Counted from the stretch's first letter, positions 46,733 through 57,768 are shown. The stretch is 64,000 nt of DNA from Yersinia rochesterensis (GCF_003600645.1 NZ_CP032482.1:4278001-4342000), one strand, 5' to 3'. Numbers and translations are program-made. The notes: generated from the sequence alone by a model not told the origin.

Positions 46733-47926
46733 TTAATAGCTGACTTCGCCATATTTATCACGATGCTCTTTCGGGGTAATTGAATAACCTTTTTTGAATA
46801 CCGAATAGAAATATTGCAGCGAGGGATAACCACACATTTGTGAGATTTCATTAATAGGTAATGAAGTTGCAGACAACAAATTGAGCGCCCGATCGAGTTT
46901 TTCTTCATGGATAACGCCATGAATAGTCTGCCCAATATCATCTTTAAAGCGCTTTTCCAGATTCGATCGCGACATCCCAACGGCATCTAGCACCTGTTCA
47001 ACCTTAATCCCTTTACAAGCATGATGGCGGATATAATGCATCGCCTGAATCACGGCGGGATCGCGCAATGAGCGGAAATCCGTCGAGCGCCGCGCCATTA
47101 CTTTCACCGGCGGCACCAAAATGCGCTGTAATGGCGGGGTTTCTTGTTGTTTCTGGCGTTGATTGAGGCGCTGGTGCAGTAACTTAGCCGCCCGATAGCC
47201 CATTTGCCGCGTCCCTTGCACGACCGATGAAAGTGCCACCCGCGATAAATATCGAGTTAACTCTTCATTATCAATGCCAATCACACTCAATTTCTCCGGT
47301 ACAGCAATATCCAAATGCTCACATACTTGTAATAAATGCCGCGCCCGAGCATCTGTTACCGCAATGATCCCCGTCTGATGTGGCAGCGTTTGTACCCAGT
47401 CCGCCAACCGGTTTTGGGTATATTGCCAATTAGCCGGAGCAGTGGCCATTCCCTGATAAACCACCCCTTGATATTGCTCTGCCGCCACTAATTGCCGGAA
47501 AGCATATTCCCGCTCCTGCGCCCAACGCTTATCACTACTGGCGGGTAGGCCGTAAAATGCAAAACGGTTTAAACCCTTTTCTTTCAAATGCATAAAAGCG
47601 GCTTCAACCAAGGCGGTATTATCGGTCGCGATATAATCTACCGGTGGATAATCTTCTGGTTGATGATATGACCCTCCGACGCCGATAATCGGTACATCGA
47701 CATTTTCCAGCAATTGCTCTATTTGCCGATCATCAAAATCAGCAATAACACCGTCACCCAACCAGTCCCGAATATTATCAATACGGCAGCGAAAATCCTC
47801 TTCGATAAAAATATCCCAATCACATTGGGATGCCTGCAAATATTCGCCAACACCTTCCACCACTTGCCGGTCGTACACTTTATTAGCGTTAAATAGCAAA
47901 GTTATCCGGTAGCGTTTCTCGAACAT
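46733..47926 (-). CDS. xylR: Xylose operon activator XylR
   Basis: A 397-residue regulator with an N-terminal periplasmic-binding-protein-like domain that binds D-xylose and a C-terminal AraC-type double helix-turn-helix (HACKGIKVEQVLDAVGMSRS; INEISQMCGYPSLQYFYSVF). It activates xylA and xylF divergent promoters. The start at 47926 has AGGAG 9 nt upstream and gives the known N-terminus (MFEKRYRITLLFNANK); the frame is open 177 nt further. It sits downstream of xylFGH, 88 nt after xylH. Confidence 0.95.
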   Translation of the reverse strand: MFEKRYRITLLFNANKVYDRQVVEGVGEYLQASQCDWDIFIEEDFRCRIDNIRDWLGDGVIADFDDRQIEQLLENVDVPIIGVGGSYHQPEDYPPVDYIATDNTALVEAAFMHLKEKGLNRFAFYGLPASSDKRWAQEREYAFRQLVAAEQYQGVVYQGMATAPANWQYTQNRLADWVQTLPHQTGIIAVTDARARHLLQVCEHLDIAVPEKLSVIGIDNEELTRYLSRVALSSVVQGTRQMGYRAAKLLHQRLNQRQKQQETPPLQRILVPPVKVMARRSTDFRSLRDPAVIQAMHYIRHHACKGIKVEQVLDAVGMSRSNLEKRFKDDIGQTIHGVIHEEKLDRALNLLSATSLPINEISQMCGYPSLQYFYSVFKKGYSITPKEHRDKYGEVSY

Positions 47927-48014
47927 GGAAATGGCTCCTGAAATAGATGGGAAAGGGATATAACAGACAAAGAGATCAATGCAGTATGGCATTGATCTCT
48001 TTGCAAAGATGGGA

Positions 48015-49199
48015 TCAGACTCGGCGTTTGGTAGCGGAATCCATCCACACCGCCAGCAGCAAAATTGCGCCTTTAACAATGTACTGCCAGAAAGTCGGTA
48101 CATCCAGCATGCTCATCCCATTATCGAGAGAAGCCATGATAAATGCGCCCATGACCGCACCTGCTACACTACCAATCCCGCCGGCTAGACTGGTGCCACC
48201 AATGACACAGGCGGCAATCGCATCCAGTTCAGCAATATTACCGGCAGACGGCGAACCGGCCCCCAGCCGTGAACTAAGAATCAAACCCGCTATTGCCACC
48301 ATCAATCCATTGATAGCAAATACCGCGAGTTTGGTGCGCTCTACATTAATCCCCGACAAACGGGCGGCGTCGATGTTGCCCCCAATGGCATAGATCCGGC
48401 GACCAAAAGCGGTGCGAGTGGCCATAAAAATACCTGCCAGCATCAGTGCTGTGAGAATCAATACCGGCGTAGGGACACCCCGATAATCATTCAGTAAATA
48501 TATAGCGCCAAGAACGATAACTGCGGTAATAGTCTGACGAGTAACATCCCCTTGTGGAGCCGCAACCGGCAAACCCAGCCGGATACGATGGCTGCGCCGA
48601 CGCCATTGCCACACCACGAACAACATTAACCCAATGGCACCAATACCAAATCCGAAGCCATTGGGCAGATAACTTTGACCAATCTGCGACATAGCATTAC
48701 TGGTCGGCGACACCGTGGTGCCGTTGGTGATTCCAATTAAAATGCCGCGAAAAGCCAGCATCCCCGCCAAAGTAACAATAAATGACGGCACTTTGCGATA
48801 AGCAACCCACCAACCATTCCATGCGCCGAGTACTAGCCCCAATCCGAGGGTGACAACAATAGTCAGAGGTAGTGGCCAACCGAGCCACACATCAAAAATG
48901 GCCGCCGCGCCACCCAATAACCCCATCATCGAGCCAACCGACAAGTCAATTTCTGCCGAAATAATGACAAAAACCATTCCCACCGCCAAAATGCCGGTGA
49001 TTGCCGTTTGGCGAAGTAAGTTCGAGATATTCCTGGCGCTGAGATAGGCCCCTTCAGTGGTGAAAGTGAAAAACAGCATAATAATGGCGATAGCCGCCAA
49101 CATGACAAAAACTTGCAAATTGACCGATTTTAGTCGAAATAATGGCTTTTTATCGCCATTTTCGGGTGTATTTACTTCAGTTTGATTAGCTTGCGACAT
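48015..49199 (-). CDS. xylH: Xylose ABC transporter permease XylH
   Basis: A 394-residue inner-membrane permease of the ribose/xylose (BPD_transp_2) type with about ten helices. The conserved cytoplasmic loop [20 protein letters not shown] is present. The ATG at 49199 has AGGAG upstream and overlaps the end of xylG by 14 nt, so the two are coupled. Confidence 0.95.
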   Translation of the reverse strand: MSQANQTEVNTPENGDKKPLFRLKSVNLQVFVMLAAIAIIMLFFTFTTEGAYLSARNISNLLRQTAITGILAVGMVFVIISAEIDLSVGSMMGLLGGAAAIFDVWLGWPLPLTIVVTLGLGLVLGAWNGWWVAYRKVPSFIVTLAGMLAFRGILIGITNGTTVSPTSNAMSQIGQSYLPNGFGFGIGAIGLMLFVVWQWRRRSHRIRLGLPVAAPQGDVTRQTITAVIVLGAIYLLNDYRGVPTPVLILTALMLAGIFMATRTAFGRRIYAIGGNIDAARLSGINVERTKLAVFAINGLMVAIAGLILSSRLGAGSPSAGNIAELDAIAACVIGGTSLAGGIGSVAGAVMGAFIMASLDNGMSMLDVPTFWQYIVKGAILLLAVWMDSATKRRV

Positions 49200-50718
49200 G
49201 GGTTTCACTCCTGAGTGCGGCTTCCATGACCTTTTCTTGCGTCAGATTATGGTTAATAAGATCGGCTTTGATGCGCCCTTGATGCATGACCAACACCCGA
49301 TCGCTTAATCCCAAGACCTCCGGTAATTCAGAGGAAATCACAATGACCGCAATTCCCTGCTGGACCAATTGGTTGATAAGTTTATAAATTTCATATTTTG
49401 CGCCGATGTCTATACCACGCGTCGGTTCATCGAGGATCAAAATCCGTGGGTTCAGCAGCAAGCATTTGGCTAAAATAGCTTTTTGTTGATTGCCCCCACT
49501 GAGTCGGGCAATCGCCAGCTCTGAAGAGGAGGTTTTCACCTTTAACCGGGCCAGAGATTGCACAATTGTCGACTGTTCTTTGGCATCATCCAGCATGCTA
49601 AAAGAGCCAGTGAAATCATCTAACGCAGCCAGTGTGATATTAGCCCCCACACCCATAACCGGTATGATGCCGTCTTTCTTGCGATCTTCCGGCACCATGG
49701 CAATGCCGAGTTTCATGGCTTGCTGGCAATGATTGATGGTCACCGCTTTACCATCAATGAATATTTCTCCCTGCCAGCGGCCTGGGTAAACACCAAACAA
49801 GCATTGCACGGTTTCTGTTCGACCAGAGCCGACCAGCCCGGCAATGCCCAATATCTCTCCGCGTCTCAGAGAGAAAGAGACCTTATCCACTCGGCGAATA
49901 TGGCGGTTTACCGGGTGCCAGGCGCAGATATTTTCCACCCGCAGAATTTCCTCACCAATGTGGTGGGCTTCGTGTGGATAAAGCTCTTTAAGTTCGCGGC
50001 CCACCATCATGGCGATAATGTCATCTTCGCTCATGGTCGCCGCAGGGCGAGTCCCAATATGGCGGCCATCGCGGATCACACAGATATGATCGGATATCGC
50101 TTTTACTTCATTTAATTTGTGTGAGATGTAAATACAGGCAATGCCGTGATTCCGTAGATCACGGATAATATCCAGCAAAATAGCGGTTTCACTTTCTGTC
50201 AAAGACGCTGTCGGCTCATCCAATACCAACAACCGGACTTGTTTATTCAGCGCTTTTGCAATTTCGACTAATTGTTGCTGCCCAAGCCCCAATTCCCCCA
50301 CTGGAGTATTCGGGTCTACCACCAGTTTTACTTGTGCCAGCATCCGTTGACAACGCAAGTACATGGCGTCGTAATCCATAATGCCAAAACGCCCCCACTC
50401 AGAACCAAGGAACATATTTTCCAGCACCGACATTTGCTTTACCAAAGCTAATTCCTGATGAATTATCGCAATACCTTTTTGTTCCGTTTCACGAATATTT
50501 TTAGCTTGAAGCGTTTCACCTGAAAAAATGATTTCTCCCTGATAGGAACCTGTGGGGTAAATACCACATAACACTTTCATTAGTGTGGATTTCCCAGAGC
50601 CATTCTCACCACACAACGATAATACTTGCCCGGCTTCCAGTGTCAGGCTGATATTATCTACCGCCTTAACGACACCGAATTGCTTAGTAATATTTTTCAT
50701 TTCCAGCAGGTTGGGCAT
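49186..50718 (-). CDS. xylG: Xylose ABC transporter ATPase XylG
   Basis: A 510-residue ATPase with two fused ABC domains. The first has GENGSGKS and [10 protein letters not shown]; the second has GLVGSGRT in place of a canonical Walker A, followed by LSGGNQQK and [11 protein letters not shown]. The degenerate second site is normal for sugar ABC ATPases. The start at 50718 is preceded by GGAGGAA; an ATG 12 nt upstream lies within that ribosome site. Confidence 0.95.
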   Translation of the reverse strand: MPNLLEMKNITKQFGVVKAVDNISLTLEAGQVLSLCGENGSGKSTLMKVLCGIYPTGSYQGEIIFSGETLQAKNIRETEQKGIAIIHQELALVKQMSVLENMFLGSEWGRFGIMDYDAMYLRCQRMLAQVKLVVDPNTPVGELGLGQQQLVEIAKALNKQVRLLVLDEPTASLTESETAILLDIIRDLRNHGIACIYISHKLNEVKAISDHICVIRDGRHIGTRPAATMSEDDIIAMMVGRELKELYPHEAHHIGEEILRVENICAWHPVNRHIRRVDKVSFSLRRGEILGIAGLVGSGRTETVQCLFGVYPGRWQGEIFIDGKAVTINHCQQAMKLGIAMVPEDRKKDGIIPVMGVGANITLAALDDFTGSFSMLDDAKEQSTIVQSLARLKVKTSSSELAIARLSGGNQQKAILAKCLLLNPRILILDEPTRGIDIGAKYEIYKLINQLVQQGIAVIVISSELPEVLGLSDRVLVMHQGRIKADLINHNLTQEKVMEAALRSETHVAS

Positions 50719-50742
50719 AATTTCCTCCATATATCTTTTATT

Positions 50743-50777
50743 CTTGAAGTTGCAGCATGATTAGCTACAACCTCAAG
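50743..50777 (-). other. Stem-loop between xylF and xylG
   Basis: Two 14-nt arms (50743-50756, 50764-50777) pair fully in minus-strand RNA with two G-U pairs and a 7-nt loop. The word CTTGAAGTTGCAGC is common in Yersinia intergenic repeats. It probably protects xylF mRNA and limits read-through to xylGH. Confidence 0.7.
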
Positions 50778-50809
50778 AAATTCGGATATATTAAACATCG
50801 AAAAAGCAA

Positions 50810-51805
50810 TTAATAAACATCAGCTTTTTTGTGGAAACCATCAGCAATAATTGTGCTGTCGATATTGTTTTTATCCACTTGAATCGGTGTCAGTAAATAA
50901 GCTGGGACATCTTTTATTCCGTTATTTAATTGACTATTTGCTTTCGGCGCTTCGCCTTTACCCAAAGACACAGCAATTTCTGCGGCATCATTGGCTAATT
51001 TACTGATGGGTTTATATACGGTCATGGTTTGGGTGCCCGCAACAATACGTTTTATTGCTGCTAAATCAGCATCCTGCCCAGAAATAGCCACTTTGCCCGC
51101 CAGTCCTTGTGCTGCTAACGCCTGAATAGCCCCACCGGCGGTGGCATCATTAGACGCCACAACAGCATCAATTTTGTTATTGTTAGCTGTTAGAGCATTC
51201 TCCATGATTTTTAAGGCATTTTCCGGTAACCAGGCATCAACCCACTGATCACCAACAATTTTTATTTTCCCTTCTTTTATCAATGGATTAAGCACTGTCA
51301 TCTGCCCCTGGCGGAACAGTTTGGCATTGTTGTCGACCGGCGAGCCACCCATCAGGAAATAATTACCCTGAGGTACCCGCTCAACCAAACTTTTAGCTTG
51401 TAACTCACCCACTTTTTCATTATCGAAGGAGATATAAAAATCAATATCAGCATTATTTATCATACGGTCATAAGCTAATACTTTTATACCTTCTCGCTTT
51501 GCCTCGGCGATCACATTACTTAATACTTGCCCGTTATAAGGAATAATAACCAGCACATCGACACCACGGTTAATCATATTTTCAATCTGTGACATTTGGG
51601 TTTCTTCATTGCCATTTGCCGATTGAACAAATACTTTAGCGCCGAGGGACTCAGCTTTGTTAACAAAAATATCGCGGTCTTTCTGCCAACGTTCAAGACG
51701 AAGATCGTCTATCGCCATCCCGATTTTAATTTCTTTACTGAATCCGGGCTGGCTAAACATTACCAGAGCGGCGCATGCGGAGAGTAAAATGTTCTTAAAT
51801 TTCAT
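50810..51805 (-). CDS. xylF: Xylose-binding periplasmic protein XylF
   Basis: A 331-residue solute-binding protein (Peripla_BP_4). It has a Sec signal peptide (ILLSACAALVMFSQPGFS, cleavage before KEIKIGMAI) and typical sugar-binding landmarks (SANGNEETQMSQIENMI, VVASNDATAGGAI, ISGQDAD). It delivers D-xylose to XylGH. It is the first gene of xylFGH, divergent from xylA. Confidence 0.95.
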   Translation of the reverse strand: MKFKNILLSACAALVMFSQPGFSKEIKIGMAIDDLRLERWQKDRDIFVNKAESLGAKVFVQSANGNEETQMSQIENMINRGVDVLVIIPYNGQVLSNVIAEAKREGIKVLAYDRMINNADIDFYISFDNEKVGELQAKSLVERVPQGNYFLMGGSPVDNNAKLFRQGQMTVLNPLIKEGKIKIVGDQWVDAWLPENALKIMENALTANNNKIDAVVASNDATAGGAIQALAAQGLAGKVAISGQDADLAAIKRIVAGTQTMTVYKPISKLANDAAEIAVSLGKGEAPKANSQLNNGIKDVPAYLLTPIQVDKNNIDSTIIADGFHKKADVY

Positions 51806-52183
51806 CTTTCAGTACCTTTCTTATTGTGCAAGCAGGGTAAGAGAAACGGTAAACATCAACTGCAATAGGGATTGTTATCGCTTATTTGCACATCGGCAAT
51901 TACAGATTTTCGTCCGCCAATTATGTTTTTTGGTTTAATGTTAATTTTATGATAACGATCATGTTTTCTTTCCTGCAAAATGCATAATTCCAGTCAGAGA
52001 TGTTATCCATATAATGAATATCAGAAAGTTTCTATAATTAATCGGGTATTTATGAGATCTACACCACAATTAATAATTCTCTGAATTTAAGTGTGAAATA
52101 ACGTAATTGTGAGAATCGCCAACAACTCCGAAGATAAAAGCTCATTAGCCCGATAACGCGGGTCAGCTTCCAAGGAGTATTGC
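51806..52183. promoter_or_regulatory. Divergent xylF-xylA control region
   Basis: This 378-nt AT-rich gap between the two divergent xyl transcripts must carry the XylR and CRP sites known from E. coli. TGTGA words occur at 52092-52096 and 52109-52113, but I could not delimit operators. xylA has a clear AAGGAG before its ATG. No gene is seen. Confidence 0.55.
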
Positions 52184-53503
52184 ATGCAATCTTATTTTAA
52201 TGAATTAGAACAAGTGCGTTACGAAGGCAGCCAGAGCACTAACCCACTGGCATTTCATCACTACAATCCGGATGAAATTATCCTTGGTAAGCGAATGGCC
52301 GATCACCTGCGGTTCGCCGCCTGCTACTGGCATACTTTCTGCTGGGGCGGGGCGGATATGTTTGGCAGCAATGCGTTTGAACGCCCATGGCAGCAGGCCG
52401 GCGATGCACTCACACTAGCCAAACGCAAAGCCGATGTGGCTTTTGAATTCTTCCATAAACTGAATGTGCCTTATTACTGCTTCCACGATGTGGATGTTTC
52501 ACCCGAAGGCGCATCATTAAAAGAATATCTGAATAATTTTGCCGTCATGACGGATGTATTGGCCGAGAAACAAGAGAGTAGCGGCGTAAAATTATTATGG
52601 GGCACAGCTAACTGCTTCACTCACCCGCGCTACGGTGCTGGGGCCGCGACCAATCCAGATCCAGAAGTTTTTAGCTGGGCTGCGACCCAAGTCTTTACCG
52701 CCATGAATGCCACCCAAAAGCTCGGCGGTGAAAACTATGTATTGTGGGGCGGCCGTGAAGGTTATGAAACGCTGTTAAATACCGATTTACGGCAAGAACG
52801 TGAGCAAATTGGCCGCTTTATGCAAATGGTGGTCGAACATAAACATAAAACCGGCTTCCAGGGCACCTTGTTAATTGAGCCAAAGCCACAAGAACCGACC
52901 AAGCATCAGTATGATTATGATGTTGCTACTGTTTATGGTTTCCTTAAGCAGTTTGGGCTGGAAAAAGAGATCAAAGTTAATATTGAAGCCAACCATGCCA
53001 CTTTGGCCGGGCACTCTTTCCATCATGAGATTGCCAGCGCGATTGCATTAGGTATTTTCGGCTCTGTGGATGCCAACCGTGGCGACCCGCAATTGGGTTG
53101 GGATACAGACCAGTTCCCAAACAGTGTGGAAGAAAATGCACTGGTGATGTTTGAAATCCTTAAAGCTGGAGGGTTCACTACCGGCGGGTTGAATTTTGAT
53201 GCCAAAGTACGCCGCCAAAGCACCGATAAATACGACCTGTTCTATGGTCATATCGGGGCGATGGACACCATGGCATTAGCCTTGAAAATTGCAGCGAAAA
53301 TGATTGAAGATGGTCAGTTAGATCAGCAAGTTGCGAAACGTTATGCCGGTTGGAATACAGAGTTGGGCCAGCAAATTTTGAAAGGCAAACTGTCGCTGGA
53401 AGATTTGGCGCGCTATGCCGGTCAACATAATCTGAACCCACAGCACCACAGTGGGCATCAAGAGCAACTGGAAAATCTGGTTAACCGCTATATCTTCGGC
53501 TGA
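52184..53503 (+). CDS. xylA: Xylose isomerase
   Basis: XylA converts D-xylose to D-xylulose; it is a cytoplasmic TIM-barrel metalloenzyme. The 439-residue protein has His101 and Asp104 ([11 protein letters not shown]), the metal-ligand segments [16 protein letters not shown] and [12 protein letters not shown], and [19 protein letters not shown], all hallmarks of class II isomerases. It is first in xylAB. Confidence 0.97.
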   Translation: MQSYFNELEQVRYEGSQSTNPLAFHHYNPDEIILGKRMADHLRFAACYWHTFCWGGADMFGSNAFERPWQQAGDALTLAKRKADVAFEFFHKLNVPYYCFHDVDVSPEGASLKEYLNNFAVMTDVLAEKQESSGVKLLWGTANCFTHPRYGAGAATNPDPEVFSWAATQVFTAMNATQKLGGENYVLWGGREGYETLLNTDLRQEREQIGRFMQMVVEHKHKTGFQGTLLIEPKPQEPTKHQYDYDVATVYGFLKQFGLEKEIKVNIEANHATLAGHSFHHEIASAIALGIFGSVDANRGDPQLGWDTDQFPNSVEENALVMFEILKAGGFTTGGLNFDAKVRRQSTDKYDLFYGHIGAMDTMALALKIAAKMIEDGQLDQQVAKRYAGWNTELGQQILKGKLSLEDLARYAGQHNLNPQHHSGHQEQLENLVNRYIFG

Positions 53504-53543
53504 TAGTTTTATTTATCTGATGTCTGCATCGAATAGATGAGAT

Positions 53544-53683
53544 TTTGTTGAAAAATAGCTGATAGGCGTTATTGGTGCCAGCAGTTTGGACCTGACCAGC
53601 GCACAGAAACCGGAGCGTACACGCAGTACGTGAGGATTTCGAGCACTGCTCAGGTTCAAAATGGCAAGTAAAATAGCCTATTA
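53544..53683. repeat. Palindromic Yersinia intergenic repeat (YPAL/ERIC-like)
   Basis: This roughly 140-nt imperfect palindrome fills the xylA-xylB gap. The left arm TTTGGACCTGACCAGCGC corresponds to the right arm read backwards, TTTGAACCTGAGCAGTGC (15 of 18). Its centre contains GCGTACACGCAGTACGTGAGG. It looks like the non-autonomous palindromic elements known in yersiniae. As RNA it would form a long hairpin that could protect xylA mRNA and reduce xylB. Confidence 0.75.
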
Positions 53684-53698
53684 ATATGAGGAACACAT

Positions 53699-55153
53699 AT
53701 GTACCTTGGCATCGATCTAGGCACCTCCGGCGTTAAAGCCATTCTCCTGGCCGAAAACGGGCAAGTTATTGCCAGCCAAGGTGCTGCATTATCCGTTTCC
53801 CGCCCACATCCTTTATGGTCTGAGCAAAACCCCGCCGATTGGTGGCAAGCCACTGATCAAGCTATGCAATCCTTAGCCGCAGACCATGATTTAAAACAGG
53901 TAAAAGCCCTCGGGCTGACCGGCCAAATGCACGGCGCAACCTTGCTGGATAAACAGCATCGGGTGCTGCGTCCGGCTATTTTATGGAATGATGGCCGCAG
54001 TTTTGCCCAGTGCCAAGCACTGGAAAAATCAGTACCAGAATCCCGCCAGATTACCGGTAATCTGATGATGCCGGGCTTTACCGCACCGAAGCTAAAATGG
54101 CTGGCAGAATATGAGCCAGATATTTTTAATTGCATTGATAAGGTGCTCTTACCCAAAGATTATTTACGTTTTCTGATCAGTGGTGATTTTGCCAGTGATA
54201 TGTCCGATGCCGCCGGAACAATGTGGCTCGATGTAGCAAAACGCGACTGGAGCGATGAAATGCTGGCGGCCTGCGGCCTAAATCGCCGGCACATGCCCGC
54301 CCTCTTCGAAGGTAGCCAAATTACCGGCCATGTCAGTGCCGATATTGCGCGCCGCTGGGGCATTAACCCGGTTCCGGTGGTTGCTGGCGGAGGTGATAAT
54401 GCTGCCGGAGCAATCGGGGTGGGCTTGTATCAAACCGGGCAGGCGATGTTGTCGCTGGGCACATCTGGCGTCTATTTTGCGGTCAGTGAGGGTTTTTTGA
54501 GTAACCCTGCCAGCGCCGTGCACAGCTTTTGCCATGCTTTGCCGAACACTTGGCACTTGATGTCAGTAATGTTGAGCGCTGCATCATGTCTTGATTGGGC
54601 TTGCCAACTCACTGGGGCCGAGAGTGTCCCTGCGCTGATTGATGAAGTGGAAAATACGCCGCAAGCCGCCACGCCAGTGTGGTTCCTGCCCTATCTTTCC
54701 GGCGAACGAACTCCCCATAACAACCCAAATGCTAAAGGGGCTTTCTGGGGCTTTACCCATGAACATCGCCGGGCAGATTTAGCCCGTGCGGTATTGGAAG
54801 GAGTAGGATTTGCTTTAGCCGACGGAATGGATGCCCTGCATGCCAGTGGATTACAGCCCAAATCGGTCACATTAATTGGTGGCGGAGCACGAAGCCCTTA
54901 TTGGCGTCAAATGCTAGCAGATATTAGCGGCCAAACGTTGGAGTATCGAACTGGAGGTGATGTCGGCCCTGCTTTAGGTGCCGCCCGATTAGCCCAAATT
55001 GCTCTCAATCCGGATATTCCATTAGCTGATTTATTGCCTGCACTGCCACTGGAGCAAACACATTTTCCAGATGCACTGCGCCATCAGAATTATGCTGCTC
55101 GTCGCGTCATCTTTAAAAAGCTTTATCAGCAATTACTGCCATTATGTCAATAA
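53699..55153 (+). CDS. xylB: Xylulokinase
   Basis: XylB phosphorylates D-xylulose to xylulose 5-phosphate, feeding the pentose phosphate pathway. It is a 484-residue FGGY-family kinase: N-terminal phosphate motif GIDLGTSGVKAILL, substrate contacts in LTGQMHGA and the catalytic Asp in GGGDNAAGAIG, and C-terminal adenosine motif TLIGGGARSPYWRQM. GAGGAA precedes the ATG. It is separated from xylA by the palindromic repeat. Confidence 0.96.
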   Translation: MYLGIDLGTSGVKAILLAENGQVIASQGAALSVSRPHPLWSEQNPADWWQATDQAMQSLAADHDLKQVKALGLTGQMHGATLLDKQHRVLRPAILWNDGRSFAQCQALEKSVPESRQITGNLMMPGFTAPKLKWLAEYEPDIFNCIDKVLLPKDYLRFLISGDFASDMSDAAGTMWLDVAKRDWSDEMLAACGLNRRHMPALFEGSQITGHVSADIARRWGINPVPVVAGGGDNAAGAIGVGLYQTGQAMLSLGTSGVYFAVSEGFLSNPASAVHSFCHALPNTWHLMSVMLSAASCLDWACQLTGAESVPALIDEVENTPQAATPVWFLPYLSGERTPHNNPNAKGAFWGFTHEHRRADLARAVLEGVGFALADGMDALHASGLQPKSVTLIGGGARSPYWRQMLADISGQTLEYRTGGDVGPALGAARLAQIALNPDIPLADLLPALPLEQTHFPDALRHQNYAARRVIFKKLYQQLLPLCQ

Positions 55154-55213
55154 GCTAAATTGTGTGAATAAGCTAAAGTGCAGGCTATAAGGCACCACAG
55201 GTTGTGGAGAGAA

Positions 55214-55978
55214 TTATTTCTTTTCCACAGCCTGAATCTGGCAATGACCTATCGAGCAGTTAACATGACGAATGATCATCTGACCAAAATCATCTATATA
55301 GCCGATGCTATAATGGTCGCCACTATATCCGGGAGTCTTGATGGACTCAGTGTTAAATGGCGCAATCATGACACTGTCAAAACCGGGGAAATTACCGCGA
55401 TTATCCTGATTTAAATGCCCTAGCGTGACGTAATACGGCGTAGGATTATGAATTTTAAGAATTTCTCTTTGCTGGCTGAACTGCAATTTCTCCTGCCAGA
55501 CACTCTTATTATCCGCTTTAATCGCCGCTGGCCGATAAAATAATTTTATTTTGCTTTGGATTGCTATTTGTACCGCATCAGTTACTTCACTCTTCGTCGG
55601 TATTTCCCGTACATTAAAATAGAACAAAGTTTCACGGTCAGTGGCTAACTGTTCCACATCCGGTAGCGAGATAATGCGTACTAAGGTTTTTTGACCCGCA
55701 TCAATCCGCTGTATCGGGGGCAACACAGATAATGGGCTTTCCACTTTTTGTCCGGCTGTATTTTCTAACCAAGCTTGCGCCAAATAAGGCGATTTCTCGC
55801 TTTTATTTTGCAAAACAATGCTGGCTGATGTGTCCGCACTATTGAAAATAATCCGCGTTCTATCCAGATTGATTGCCGCCTGACTCACTCCCGTGCCAAG
55901 CAAAAGCGCTATTCCCATCAGGACGTTATTTAACTGATAGCTTTTCTTTATCAACATCGCGTTATTAAGGTCTTTCAT
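55214..55978 (-). CDS. Orphan PapD-type fimbrial chaperone
   Basis: A 254-residue periplasmic chaperone with a signal peptide (VLMGIALLLGTGVSQA). The first immunoglobulin domain has the G1-strand alternating motif and the chaperone signature DRETLFYFNVREIP; the second domain ends with a Cys pair (NCSIGHC) like FGL-type chaperones. There is no usher or pilin gene nearby, so it either serves a distant fimbrial cluster or is a remnant. Met8 is an alternative start. It converges with xylB. Confidence 0.85.
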   Translation of the reverse strand: MKDLNNAMLIKKSYQLNNVLMGIALLLGTGVSQAAINLDRTRIIFNSADTSASIVLQNKSEKSPYLAQAWLENTAGQKVESPLSVLPPIQRIDAGQKTLVRIISLPDVEQLATDRETLFYFNVREIPTKSEVTDAVQIAIQSKIKLFYRPAAIKADNKSVWQEKLQFSQQREILKIHNPTPYYVTLGHLNQDNRGNFPGFDSVMIAPFNTESIKTPGYSGDHYSIGYIDDFGQMIIRHVNCSIGHCQIQAVEKK

Positions 55979-56209
55979 GGTTTATTCCATTCCAATGTAT
56001 ATCGTCTTGCCGTGAATAACGTTTTTCCTTAATCAGTGTTTTCGGCCAATAAACTATTTTAATGAATATTTTTCTTATTAACTTTTTAATCTACTGGAGC
56101 GGAAGTGAAATCTGGTCCCTTTTATCCCCTATGATGGCCGGATTTGGCATTCCGTTCAGCCTAAAACCCACTAATAATGGAGCCATACCCATATGGTGGA
56201 GGGCCGGAA

Positions 56210-56770
56210 ATGACTAACAGCGCATTACTGATCATTGATGTTCAACAATCTTTCGAACATAAATCTTTTTGGCAGCAAGAAGACTTACCCGCTTTCTCTA
56301 TAGCGCTGAACCAACTGATTGCGGGCTGTAAACAGCGGGACATTGCACTAGTGGATGTCTTCCATGTTGCTCCTGATGGCCCGTTTTCATTGGCTTCTGG
56401 CTATGTGAAGCCCATGTCGCTGGTATCCCATCAAGCGGATGTCACCGTGCATAAACGGGTGCATAATGCACTGACCGACTCAGGGCTGGATCAATGGCTT
56501 AAAGAGCGGCAAATAAATCACCTGATTATTGCTGGCATGCGCACTGAACAATGTTGTGAAACCACAGCGCGCGTGGCGTCAGATTTGGGTTATCAAGTCA
56601 CTTTTGTCACGGATGCCACATTGACATTCCCTATGACTCAGCCTAATGGCATTGTCTTGAGTAGTGCTGAATTAAAATTACGCACCGAAACCGTGCTCAT
56701 CGACCGGTTTGCCGCGGTTCGTACCGTAGCAGAAACATTGCATGCCCTGGATGAATCATGCAATAAATGA
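56210..56770 (+). CDS. Isochorismatase-family cysteine hydrolase
   Basis: A 186-residue cytoplasmic hydrolase. The catalytic triad can be placed: Asp in LIIDVQQSF, Lys in VHKRVHNAL and Cys in GMRTEQCCETTAR. Enzymes of this group cleave amides such as nicotinamide or N-carbamoyl compounds; the substrate is not evident. The start at 56210 follows a GGAGGG site. It lies 71 nt before a GlxA-type regulator on the same strand, and such pairs are often co-regulated. Confidence 0.85.
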   Translation: MTNSALLIIDVQQSFEHKSFWQQEDLPAFSIALNQLIAGCKQRDIALVDVFHVAPDGPFSLASGYVKPMSLVSHQADVTVHKRVHNALTDSGLDQWLKERQINHLIIAGMRTEQCCETTARVASDLGYQVTFVTDATLTFPMTQPNGIVLSSAELKLRTETVLIDRFAAVRTVAETLHALDESCNK

Positions 56771-56841
56771 TATTCAACCAAAGCACCTGATATCCCCTAT
56801 CGCCAAAAGGGGATAAATCAATCGGTAACTGTAGATTAATA

Positions 56842-57768
56842 ATGCAACGAAATGTCTATTTTCTCTTGCTGCCCGGCGTGTTATCGCTGGATTTAACCGG
56901 CCCCGCTGAAACACTACGGCTGGCGGGGGCATTTAAGTTGTTTTATATCAGCCCGTTACCAGAAGTGATGTCCTCCACGGAGATGATGTTGGGCCAGTTG
57001 CAGCCACTGCCAGACAGCTTACCGGAAGGCAGTTTACTGGTGGTGCCGGGTGTGAGCGATTCGCACCACTATTTTGCGACCGAAACTGCAGCAATAGCTC
57101 GCCACTGGCTACAACAGCAAAAAGCCGCCATTACACAGCAAAAGACGACGCTGGTTTGTGTCTGTTCTGGGGCGTTGTTAGCCGCCCAAGCCGGGCTACT
57201 GGATGGCTACCAGTGCACGACTCATCACCATGTGCTTGAACGGCTGCGCCAACAGGCTCCGGCGGCCCAAACCAAAGAAAATCGTATTTTTGTGGAAGAT
57301 CGCGGGGTCTACACCAGCGCAGGGATTACCGCCGGCATTGATCTCTCGTTGCATCTGATTAGCCGCTATTGCAGCCCGCAAACCGCGCTGGAAGTGGCCC
57401 GTGAGATGGTGGTTTATTTCCGCCGTTCCGGTGATGACCCCCAACTGTCGCCGTGGTTACGTTACCGCAACCATCTCCATCCGGCGGTACATCGAGCGCA
57501 GGATGTGATGTCCGCAGCCCCCCAAGCGGAGTGGTCGCTGCTTCAGGTCGCGCAGAAAGCCCATGTCAGCAGCCGTCATTTAACCCGGTTATTCCGCGAA
57601 CATGTCGGGATCAGTGTGCGAGAGTTTCACGAGCAACTACGGGTCGCCGTGGCTGAAGTCCGCCTGCAAGAGGGGTTTAATCTGGAGAAAGCGGCACTGG
57701 CGGCGGGTTTCTCCTCCACTCGCCAGCTTCGACGCGCACAACAGCGCGGGCAGGCCACAGCTAACTGA
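56842..57768 (+). CDS. GlxA-type AraC-family regulator
   Basis: A 308-residue protein with an N-terminal DJ-1/PfpI-like domain, in which Cys occupies the nucleophile-elbow position (VCVCSGALLAAQ), and a C-terminal AraC helix-turn-helix (LLQVAQKAHVSSRHLTRLFREH). Such proteins regulate amine or amide catabolism and are non-enzymatic sensors. It probably controls the adjacent isochorismatase-family gene; that is inference. Its 3' end overlaps wecH by 8 nt tail-to-tail. Confidence 0.85.
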   Translation: MQRNVYFLLLPGVLSLDLTGPAETLRLAGAFKLFYISPLPEVMSSTEMMLGQLQPLPDSLPEGSLLVVPGVSDSHHYFATETAAIARHWLQQQKAAITQQKTTLVCVCSGALLAAQAGLLDGYQCTTHHHVLERLRQQAPAAQTKENRIFVEDRGVYTSAGITAGIDLSLHLISRYCSPQTALEVAREMVVYFRRSGDDPQLSPWLRYRNHLHPAVHRAQDVMSAAPQAEWSLLQVAQKAHVSSRHLTRLFREHVGISVREFHEQLRVAVAEVRLQEGFNLEKAALAAGFSSTRQLRRAQQRGQATAN

